Origin: Trichuris trichiura
Taxonomy: Eukaryota > Nematoda > Enoplea > Trichinellida > Trichuridae
Length of the DNA stretch: 64,000 nt
NCBI GenBank assembly: GCA_037903355.1
Contig: JBAJFE010000026.1
Location: 6,386,001-6,450,000 of the forward strand
Reading direction: 5' to 3'
Part shown: piece after piece, positions 33,239-45,200 of the stretch
Numbering within the stretch: the stretch's first letter is position 1
How the letters are laid out: each line of letters begins with the position of its first letter
The notes under the pieces: generated by a model
Told to the model about the DNA's origin: nothing
Database searches by the model: none
What the model saw: only the letters and a program-made list of their open reading frames with translations
Made by a program: the position numbers and the translations under genes

Positions 33239-36200
33239 CTAGCGCCGTAAATAGAATTTCTGAACGTTAGAACAGCTGAGGCATCGCGCATCTGCAGCTA
33301 ACTAACCTGAATCAAATAATCCAAACCATAAAGGTATCCGTCCTCGTGGTTGCCAAGCGTCCAAGGAGATCGATGGTCAAGAGCCATTCCTTCGACCGGA
33401 AATACTTTTGCAAAGTCGATCATCCAAACGTTTGCATGCTTGTCGTCGTACATGAACAGCAAACTGCTTCCAATGAACTAAAACAAAGTGCTGCATCAGA
33501 AATGAAGAGAGCTTTGATGAAGGGGATGTAAAATGTAAACGTTAAAGCAATAACAAAATCAATCTCCAGACGTTACCTATGCTATATCCAAGAAATTTAA
33601 GGCAGCCCAGCCGCTATCCTTTCATGCTCTGCTAAGCGCCAAAAAATTGGGCGGTCAGCTGCCCATATGCGCAGTTGGAGTTCTTTGAATTATACTACAA
33701 GGCAATGACGCAATACTACGCGCTACGAATTGTCGCTCAAGCAAACGATGTGAACGACCTTACTGAATCCCTCAACAATTTTTATTGGACCTTGATGTTC
33801 TTGAATTTGTTGCTACGCTGCTCAGTTTATTCTACAAATGTGTTTCGTATACCGCTTGTTCAAATGAAACGTCCGAGCAACAAGTTGATAAACGGCGAAT
33901 TCGAGTGAGTACAACACTTCGCGCACCACTAAATACTTAAGCGGATACAACGATCAATAGTTAATGAATTATTCGATACTATCTTAAGCGGATTAAAACC
34001 ATGCAGCTGCCTGAATAGAACTCCACTTGGGAACAGTGAGGCATCGTCGCTATGGATTTAAACAGGTGACTTGCTTTATAGTTTGGAGTCTTTTGGAGTT
34101 CATAACTATCGTAATGTCAGAACTAAGAGCGCTTTGCTTTCAACCTTAACCTGACCGGGCAAACTAATAGTCCAAGTTCGCGTGACATCGCTGGTGTGGA
34201 ACTAGCTGCCTTCAAAACATCGATGATCAATTAAAACCAAATGAAGTAAGCGAAATTCAATGAAAATCTACGTGTCGTTTGCACTTAACACGCCAGTACG
34301 CCTTATTCAACGAGAGAGCTTTCCGACGAGCAAATTCAAGGAAATGGATTCGGTGACCATTAGGGCAACATGGATCTTAGACATTACGAAAAACATTTAT
34401 TACCTGGAAAGCAATTTGAGCTTGTTTTTACCTGGAAAGAACAAAATATAACGAGCTATTCAAAGGGCTCCGCTCAGCATAGGACTAAGAGGTTACGACT
34501 GTACCACAGCAATCCCTGAAACTCAAACAGAGTCAGGCTTTTTTGCGCTAACTTTTTACTGGCCTTTGAATCAATTGAACTTGACAGGAGCCTTTGATGA
34601 GAAAGGGTGCTTAGACGGATGGGCGTTCGCTGTGGTTATACAGAGTGAAACAGGCTGTCAAAGCTTCCCGAATAGTCAGCCGAAACGTCGCTGTTTACGG
34701 AGTTTGAAACCAACAAAACCTCAGAGATGTTTTTATTAAGCGAAAAGATTTTGGCATTTCAAATTCAGAGTTACATCGCAGGGACAATGGCTGCACTATG
34801 TCAGCTACGAAGGCGCCAAATGAATCGACTGTAATTTTTGAAGCCCGCGCAGTCCCAAGAGGGAAATTCAAGTGAATTTCCCCAAGTGTTGCCTAGTTCA
34901 TCATTGACTGATTGACCTGTCATAACAATTAGGATGCCTGAGTAGTTGCTTATGTGTACGCACCCGCAGGCAAAAGTACGTCCACTAAAAGAATATAGCA
35001 TGTATGCGATCAACATTTTCAATAGTAGTTTAGACATTTCGAATCGCAATATAACTGCAGTTACTATATCACAAAGATTCTTAAATACCAATACGAGATG
35101 CGCTGTACAGTCGATTACAACCGGACGAAGGGAGAGGACGTTTTGTCTGCATTAGTAATTAGAGAACGTCGGAAAACGTATTCTGAGATAGCCTCTTCTG
35201 ACTAAAAAGCGATTTCAATTTGTAGGGTGTATTGACTTTTGCGATCACGACAGATTGGGGAGACCATTTCACGAAACGGTAAGCCGTCAAAAACAAAGCG
35301 CTTCAGGGCGGAATATAAATTCTTCTTTTACAAACTTCGACGCTAGATGGAAAAACATATGATGCACCGTTTTCTATTGATGACTTGATTCATAAAGAAA
35401 AAACGGCTTTTCAGGTGGCTGGCGCAGCTGCTGTCAAACACATGCAGGAAAAAGGTAATGTAAAACGAAAGTCTGCAATCAATTCCATGCAGAAAAACTA
35501 CGCACACTTAATTTCCTTAGATATGAATTACGTTACGGATTTAAATAAAACCCATTGGCATAATGCTACGCTGTTAACCGGTTGTTCAAGATTCCGTCAT
35601 TGAACAAAATGACAGCGCGAAGCCTGTTTGCTACGTCGGCTATCCCTGCATATACAAATTAATTCTTTCCAACTTCAGTGATGCACAATCCATATCACGT
35701 AGAAAAAGAAACTCAACATACCACAAAGCTTACTGTGTAAAATATGGACTGCTTCGGCTAATCTGTAAGAAGCACTATTGGCTATCCTAACACCACCTAA
35801 GCAGATGTTCAGTAGGTGGAACTATTATCATTTTTCAGACCTTCGCAGCGAACACTATCCAAACGAAATAAACAATTACTTTAGTCTCCTTCTCAATTAG
35901 GTTACCCAAATGATCAGGAGATTAAATATGTCCACCACCCCGAGTAACTCCAAAGGCTAGGGCAGTCCGATCGATGATTCGGAGCGAATGCTTAGTCAAG
36001 AACTTTTTCAATTGAACGCTCAGCCTCATTTTCATTGGACCACTCCCTGAACTTTTATTATGGCAGATTAATGTATTTTGCGGCCCAAATCCTTCGTTCA
36101 ATACCAAACAAAGGCAAAACAGAAAGCGTCACAAAAGTATATTGCCTTTCGACTACAACTGTTTTCACTGAACCTTGGTACATAAAAAATGGAGTAAATT

Positions 36201-39200
36201 TGACTTTAAAAAGGTAATTCCTCGTGACAGACGGGGGGAGGGTATAATTTCATGCTCATGCATAAAAACTACCCGTTGGCAGTAAGAGCCAACCGGATGC
36301 TCACAACCGATAGTTTCTATACAGAAGCAAGGAAACATAATCCTTCTTTTATGATCACAGTTATACCAAATGCATGATTGTTACAGCATCATAGGCTTTT
36401 CAGACCAACTGCATATATGCAGGGTAACCCAAAACGCGTAGGTGCCTTTACTTGATTGATTTCTTCATCTTAATGTCTCATTTATGCGTTGATCTTTTCG
36501 TACTTGGTGACTTAAAGAAAACCCTATTCTCTGGACGAAACAAATTCTTAATTACGCATGCTGCAGAAAAGTATTATCAAGGAAAGCTCAATTTGATATA
36601 TCAGAAGTAGGGAGAAGCCGGAAAACGCTGGAACATTCCCTTTGTCTACTCCAGTACACTGTAATAAAATAGAAAAGATTTTCATTGGTTTTAAAGAAAG
36701 CAGATGTCGTACACTGTAGACGATAGAACGAAAAGCAAACGCTGTTAAAGTGTTTGTAAAGGCGGGAAACTGGTCTGAAGGAGTCCTCAGCTCTTCTGAC
36801 AGATTTACTTGGGCGCGGAAGAGGAAAATGTTGTCCCATACCTGAACGCGGATGGCTATACATTTATGCAGGAGATGGGCTGCGCTATGTCTGCACGGCA
36901 TTGCCTCCAACAAGAATATTCCTCTACTCTGCATTGGGAATAAAAGGATTATGTAACCTCACCGAGTAATCCTGATCATATTTTCATTTGAGGCTTAAGC
37001 AGAAACAAAGTAGACGCCAACATGTGTCACACTGCAATCATTTTTAAAACTGCAACTGCGGAAACTTTCATTGGAGTTGACATGGACCTGAAGATGTGAT
37101 GTTTTTGTACGGGACTATATGTTTTCATATCAAAGTGTCTTTATTACGGATCAGTTGTCCCGTTTATTGTATATATCAACGGGACAACTGATCCGTAATA
37201 CACTTTGATTTGACATGGACCTATGCAAACGAGTACATAAACCACTGCAGAAGACTTGAGAAATGTAGGGCGTTCAAACGGAAGTGCATTAACTTCTTCA
37301 TTTTACATCGCCTGTTAAATCTTGCGGGGGCGTTTAGTGAAATGGTTTGAAATTTATGAACAAATCAAAGCTTCTGCAATTACGTCATCACATGGATTCT
37401 GCAGCGGCACCTGGACCACTTTATACGTACTGAAAATAGGATTCCTAAGAAAGAGACCACACTGTTTCATCATGCGACAGATTTTTCTCGACTACCATCA
37501 AAGAACAATTAGTAAAACAATGCTGGACTACAAAACTTCTTGAGGCGTCTTGTTTCATAATGTTAGTAAAACTTTAATTCTCTGTTGATTAGAAAAAGGT
37601 GTATACATTATAACAGAGAATTAAAAATAATAATCCGCTAAACTCCTAGACATCAAAGCAAAACGAAAGCGTACTAACTTGTATAACACAAATCATACAT
37701 GCTTGGAGCCGTCACTCGCAATCAAGGGAAAAAATTTCCATTTCAAGAAATGCAACAAAACTTTCCCAAACCAATCAAACCGTCTAGCTAAAGTGTAATC
37801 AATAATTATTGGTTGAATGCTAACAAAACTCTTCTTATCCAGGAAAATAGCTAGCTCTATTATTTCTTGTTGCGTATCATTAAAAAATTTTCCGATTTTT
37901 TAATACCATACTTCACACAACGCAACGTTTCCCAGACGTGCAATTGTTGCGGCAACACAAGAATCAGCTGTACTCATACTTGGAAAACACGAAGGGAAAT
38001 GGCGGGACATAAACAGAGCGATATGAAACCAAGGGCAAATGCACAGTGATGAGCATTACCATTTCATATGCTCACAAAAGAATAAGGTAAGCACCAGCGA
38101 AAAAAGCAAACGTTTTTTGGCCTGGAAAGTCCTGTTTTCAACTAAAGGCGTTGTGAAAGCTATGAGTTAGAAAGGCTAAGAAAATTTGCATTAGAAAACA
38201 CACCTGTTGAGGTTGCATGTGTTATTTCATTTTCTGGTAGCAAGTGCCATTCTATTTTAAGGAAACAAGCCATTTGCAGAAGAGAGCAACCACTCAGGTA
38301 GGACCAGTATGCAAAAGACAAATACAGTAAAGAAGAACAGGAAATCGATCGTGTTAAACTCATTGAAGTTTTTAAAATGGTCGAATCAGCCAGCTGAACT
38401 TAACGTATTAATAATCTGCCACAAACCAGAGAAACCAATGGCGAACTCTCCTTACCTCGTGCGTCTTGAACATGACAGACCGTTCCATTTTGGCTCGCAT
38501 TAGTTTTAACCGTCTCACAATGACACTGCGGACCCTTTTGCTGCCACGACCCATGAAATTGACGAGAACTTCCATAATCTTGACGAAAAGTAGCCCATGA
38601 GAGAAAAGTAATGAAAAAGTTTTGCGAAATAGTTACTTGGTCCATAGTTTTCACCCGTTTGAAATTTTTTTCCGTCCATCCTTGCTGCGACTATGCAAAC
38701 ATAATAAACGGATAAGCAATAGCACATTCTTCGGAAAGTTTTGTTTGCGTACCTTCACGGCTTCTATGCGAAACCCGAATTGAGCCGTTGAGCTTTCTCG
38801 CTCGCGGAACTAAAACCCGTAACATGCCACGAGTGAACTGCAAATGGAAATGTAACCGCAGTAACTGATTCACCTGCATATAGCGAAGCTTAGTAATGGC
38901 CTCTTCGGTATGCTCCTCCGCCGTAGGTTCGTTTGGGTCAATTACAACCATTTTCTCGTACAAGTCGTGGCGCTTTATTGGATTTTTTACTTCAGACTCC
39001 AAAAACGTTCGCGTCCCCATTTTAATGTCCATTATGGCAGGATTAGTGAAATGCCGCGTAAGGTCTTCAATTTCGATGAACACTTAAACACGCTAACACT
39101 CAGCGTTCAAAGACTAAACAGGACACGACTTACTATCGCCTTTATACTCAACTTCACGATAAAATTTAGCAACAAAAGGACATAACGAGTCGTTCATAAG

Positions 39201-42200
39201 CTTCATATAAGCGCTGGATTCGTTGCTGTCATTGCTTGCTCGTTTCTTCCACAAAGTATTATCACTTGCGGGAACAATGGTACCTAAAAGCAAAGAGTAA
39301 ATATGACTTGCTCATTACTTTGAAGTAGAATTGTACCATCGTGCCCGGAAAGTTGAACCCAACTGGCTAAACGATCCTGCAGCCACTTCTCCAAAGGTAC
39401 AACAACAGGGACGGCAGTTTCAACGGATTTCTAAAAATTTACTCAAATGTTAACAGTTTCAAAGCATTGACAGGAACGTCAACGGGCTAAAAAATGGTTC
39501 TGGTATTAGACTAGCACTTAGCAAGAAATTTTACATTTAAATCAGAACTGTTATTCCCCTTTAGCGTCATTAGATCGTGGTTTAAAAGAAGAAAGAAATT
39601 GAACCATAATTTGAAAAAAAACGTAACTACGCAAAATCAACGAGTAATACAGGGACGTATGGAAAACTACGCGAATGCAATTAGTTCACCCAGAAAAAAA
39701 ACATAATACTGCTGAAAATGGCATCGTTACTAGTACGAGCACGGAAATATATACACATAACTACAAGGCTTTTGGCATTTAACAATTGTATCCTTTTATG
39801 ATGTAGCTTCTTTAACAACAGGATTTTAGATTTTTTGTTATTCTGACCTGCAAATTTCCCACATCATTTACGATTCATTACCAACGCGCAGTCAGAGCAA
39901 AAATTTAAAAAATCATAACAACAACTATACCAAGTGGGGTTTAAAAACAAATTCCATAACTTACGTCAAGGGAAACACTGTGACAAGGTGTCATACGAGG
40001 AATGGTGGACTGAGCGTTGGAAATATATTGCCCAGAAATTTGTTCAACCTGAACTGCGCTACTTATAGAAAACTGTTCAGAAAAATAGTCTTCCAACGAG
40101 AATGGTCACCTCTAGCATACAGTGCAGAATAATTGATAGGCAGAATAACGTTGATCGAAAGGCCACTCGTCTTGCCGCACTATCAAGATGTCGGCTTGAA
40201 GGAGAGGGAGAAAATGAAGCTTCTGAGATTAAGCTTAGCTGTCAAAGCCTTTTCACGAGTTGTCCTAACGTAAGATCGATTCATAGAAATGCCAAAATCA
40301 AGTTTTGTCGCTCGATCAAAACTTGTAGCCGACTGTGAGACGAAATGCGATTGCGCTGAGTCATAGTAGAGACGGGGTCATGAGTCACGGCTTTTAAACG
40401 CACGTGTCACCCGTAACACGCTTGAAAAGTGCAAAAAATAGACCGGAGGAGTAAAACTGCAATTAATCGTGAATGTCCACGAGCTCTTGACTTAACTATG
40501 TCCTAAACCAAACATAGCAAATATTTCGAGTAACTGTCCAGCTTTTCGCAGACTGTTCAGGGGTGCATAACTTGCACAGACACGCAGAGAAAGCCATCTT
40601 GCCCATTTTCATGAAGTGTTTCCGTTCACATCATTTATGGAGTTAGCTGAATAAGTAGTTGTCCAATTTACCAGTTCTAATGAGTCGTTCTCACAAGGAC
40701 CGCCCACTTAGCTTTTTTATTATACGCTAGTGAATAACTACGTAAGATTTGAAAGTTTCGTTCGTTAAAACAGAAGAAGACTGACTTAGTTGAACGAGCG
40801 GAAAAGACGTGTACGTATCAACTCAGTAACTTAACTTCCGTAATGCAACGTCCCTTCGTTAGTCGCAAGTCAACCGTAAGTTGGCAATGAAGTTCATGCA
40901 ACAAATAAGCACAAAAAATAACGACCATATCAATAACATTCAAAGAGTTGCTTCAGAAGCCGTATTGATTGATGGTGAACAAGATCAATGAACTATTAAT
41001 ATCAATGCTGCACCTCAGGCCTGACATTTTTGCTTCTGCACACTTAATAAATTCAAAGAGTAACATCAATTTAGTCTGAAGATCATCTCGAGTGACAGAC
41101 CTTAAACTCTTCACAGTTACATAGCAACACTTAAACTGATTTGATTAAGGCACAGCCTTTGACAATGAACTCACAATATTTACTGGGGTCATTTAAAGGA
41201 GATCATATGTTTTTTGAAGTTTTACTCCTCCGCTTGCTCCTCTTTGCCTTCCTAAGTCCAAACGTGCTCATTAGCCGTCACAGCAAAAAGTGTACTGCCT
41301 TCCAGGGCCCACACAGCCAGTAACATTATTAGCGTTTACCTTAATAAGGAGCAACCTGAGCTAACGCTTACGCAAGCACAGAATTGAATATCATTAATGA
41401 TTCCTATATATCAGTCCATGTCGAAACAAAATAAATCATGTAGACTAGGTCTACAATAATCTGTTAATAATAAATGGCGCGAAATTCTTAAGAGTCCAAC
41501 TTTGCTAACTCTTTTGTTTAGTACAGCAGACGGAAACGTTTTTACTTATGCGGAATTGAAGCCTATATTTCATCACTGCGACTTTAACCAAAGGCGCGTC
41601 ACAATATTTTTAAGAAGATTCACAACTCATGCTTGGTCTTTCTGTCCAAAACTTAACGTACAAAGATAGTTTGTTCGCATAATTTTATTAAGCAAACGGT
41701 ACCTTAGCATATACCATACTACAGTGGGATGTGATTCACATTCACCGATTTCAGATAACATGACGAAGAGAAAATACTAATTAGTATACGTAAAAGCGGT
41801 GGCAAGTACAACATAAATCAATTGCTTGCTCATTAGTGTACGCGAAGTTTTCATATCGTCAAATTACGGGGTACAAAGACCGTACGCACAAAAGAATAAT
41901 CTAGAGAAATACGAACAAAATACTGTGTTACAAAGTAGCCGCATTTCTAAAATTAGTGAACGTTAATAAAGGTGAAATTCGGACAACGATTGTAGGAACA
42001 TACAAGCACTACCTAAACTTCCAAATTGAATTCACGGAAAGCATATTGCATCCATATCAAGGTCTACCGATGTAAAAATAAAACTTGCATTGTAACAGAC
42101 AGATACACGCTGCAACCCTGGGAAAAGGAAGCAGAATACGAATGGGAAAACGACTTGGGAAAGCTTCGATTGATTTTGAGGAAAACATGGACTGCTTTCG

Positions 42201-45200
42201 AATAGCTCATAAATGTTTGTGCTTAAGGGGGCTAAACGTAACCATTCACTGGCTTTTATTAATACTTCACCTGTCAGACAAAGAACAATTGAGTGTTCTC
42301 AGGACAAGAATAGAAATTAAAAACTGTAAATGCTGATTAATACCCAAATTAGGTAGATTTGAATGGGCTGACACTTTTCAGGACATACCGTCGGTTCCTC
42401 GCCGAGGCAAGAGACGCAAACTGCTAGAAGCAACAGTTGCCGCATCGCGGGCGACAACAAGGAACGGTCTGCCACACTGCAACCTCAAAACTGTGCTCCA
42501 AACTTGCTCGTCTCAAGATAACGATCAATTCAATCAATAAAGAGGTTTGCATATTACACCGGGAAAGCTTACAAAACCTGTAACGGTAGCACGATGTCAG
42601 AGCGACTCACTACCTTTCCAATAATGAGTTTATTAGAGTCCAATGAATAGCATTTGTTAATAATGTGGGCAAGAGCACTTGGCAAAGCACAGCTGTGACT
42701 AAGAAGAAAGCGACCTCTAGTTGGTGGAAGAAATTATTATTACTTCATCATAGAGAAGGCAAACCATAGATAGCAAAAATTACGTATGATCATATAAGAG
42801 CTCGTCACCACGCCAGATTATTTTAGTAACAGTAACCCTAAACGTGAAAGACCTTTATTTTCCAGCATCTATAGTTTACAGAGGCAGTTAACCTTTCTGC
42901 ATGCGAGAACATGGCCTAGTGCCTCCATAAGCACGGACAGGGCTCAAGTCTATTTGCCCACTACCTTTCTTACCATACAAACGGACCTATAATAAAGCTT
43001 AATTTTTACTATTAAATTAAGCGCAATAACAGATTAACCATAGCAACAAGATAGAACATTAATAACAAAATGTAGCAATTTATTGCCATGGTAAAGTCAC
43101 GTGAGTATGAACTTTTCCTCCTCACTCGCTCTGTCAGAACGTTTTCTTTCGCTGTTACTGCCGTTCTTCTCTTTTTCCCGGTCATGCTATGATATTATAA
43201 CGTCTATGAGATGGCATAAATGATCCTAGCAATATAATATATCATTAGGTTACAGTAAATTATTTAACTGTACGTCGTCAAATGAGAATTATTAAGCCGT
43301 GCGCAATGAGAAGCCGGGGATAAAGGGCATCTACTGTACTTGAAAGGCGCCACAGTCGGCCCACAACTGCTAAGCTATTAGCAGTTGTTTCTGTTTACGA
43401 ATCAGACTGTTCATCCAAGAACTTCAGCAACATAACCTTTAATGCGGTTTATCAGAGGCCTATTGACCGGGAATGAAGCGAGCACCATCCGAGTGAAGAG
43501 ACAATCAAATCTAGTAAAGAAGGAACCAATTATAGTTTAAACCATACGCTCTTCCGTCCTTCGCATGCAATAGCCCGAACAAAGCCTTGCAATATTAAGT
43601 TAATTTCCTTTGCGCTTCCCATTAAGGAAACCCTGGCAGTTTGAACCAGTCTACAAAGAGTACTCAATTGACTTTGCGGTTGCCTAAGGGGAATATATCA
43701 GCAAACTATCTACGATTACATTCCAAAACAAAATAAAGAAGTATCGACGAGAAGTAGGCTCACTAATGCACAGGAACTTGTTCACAGCAGGGAGCAAGCT
43801 TTCGCCAAAAAACAAAAGCAGCAATTGCTTCGAATACAATAGTCTCGATAGAAATTATTCGGCAAAATCGTGCGGCTGTCAAGGCTTAAATTAACTTCCT
43901 GCAGACTCATTTCCCCTCTTCATAACGCTGCGTGAAAATATTTCATGATGAAGAAGCCGCTTGAGAGAATCAATCAGCAAAGCGAAGAAAGTGTAGAAAA
44001 CATTTCTCACAACGGATTTTTGCCTCTTGTCTTTGGTCATTACAGAAAAAACGCCAGCGGTCAAACAGGACATGTACAGTCCAACTTAGCCAACTTTGAT
44101 TAAGCTTCGCGCGTTAAAAATATAAGTGAAGGCGCTGCTTATAACTTGGATAGGCGTACTGGACTTGTCGCCCGGAAAGTAAATGAAACAGAAAACTTTC
44201 GTATACTTCTTATGCTTGCGTCAGACCAACTAGTACAACTACAGCAATCACTGGAAAGAGCGCGCCAACGTAATTTTGGAAAACACGCAAACAGCTCACA
44301 AAAAATTTCCTCCGCAAACTGTTCGCGTTGCCGTGTGAAAACAGCCTGACAGACAATGGCCTCTTTAGTTCAGCGAATAATACGCATTCATTCTACTTTC
44401 CTATTAAGTGCCATCAACCGCACGACTAACTATTGATAACTTCGAGCGAAAACCATCTAACCTATAAAAATGAGTGGTACACGTTTTCGCGAAATTTACG
44501 CTGCTGGAAAAGCACAAGCTGCTACAAACCAAAAACAAAAAAAAAATAAAGGAATGTTACGGGAACGTTCATTCCGACAGTTTAAATAAATAGCCAAGAG
44601 GTAAAAAAGGCGTGAAAAGTTTCAATGAGCTGCTCGCAAAAACAACAAATAAAATGCCTTATTTGGAAATGGCAAACCAAAGAACGAACCGCATCAATTA
44701 CCTTTAACCGTTACCGCGGACTGCAACATTGTTGCACCCAAAATATTTAAGTCAAACGTGAAGAAACCGGCAATGACGTGTGCTGTAAAAGTACGCAGTT
44801 TTCTTGAATCTTTCACGCCATCAAAGCCATCAAGTTTTGAACTACGGAAACCATTTGAAACTAGATTACTTTAAGAATCATTAAGAGCGGCAGAAGTATG
44901 GAAACAAATTAATTTCAGTTTTTTAAAGAACATAAAACTAACTTTAAAGCTTAGACTTGCAAAGTCGTCAAAAGCCAAGAACTATTGACAAATGGTCAAA
45001 TTTGTACAGATCTTTTCGCCAGCAGCACTGCAGCAAGAAAACTGTACGCTAGCATCGCAGAGATAACAAAGAACGCCTACCTTTTCCGTTCCATCTTAGT
45101 TACTATCAATTGTTGTGTAGGACAATGACTTTCCGGTGAAACGGTTACGTAAATATTAACGCGTAAGAAAGGTAGTAGGCATTCTGCGAACGTGAAAAAT

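Larger units (their letters stand above)
33478..38455 (-). other. 5.0 kb intron of the ITPK gene
   Basis: The donor follows ...FKTHE and the acceptor precedes FIGSSLLF, so the catalytic core is split here. The intron holds two foldback structures (37077-37222 and 37573-37625). It also holds several unassigned plus-strand frames, of which 33675-33905 (acceptor-like CAG and a GTGAGT donor) and about 35300-35603 are the longest. None matches a family I know. Confidence 0.75.

Noticed and set aside
33585..33690. Plus-strand peptide [17 protein letters not shown], briefly thought to resemble the ETF alpha N-terminus
   Set aside because: The resemblance is limited to a few residues, the frame stops immediately, and no other ETF segment was found.
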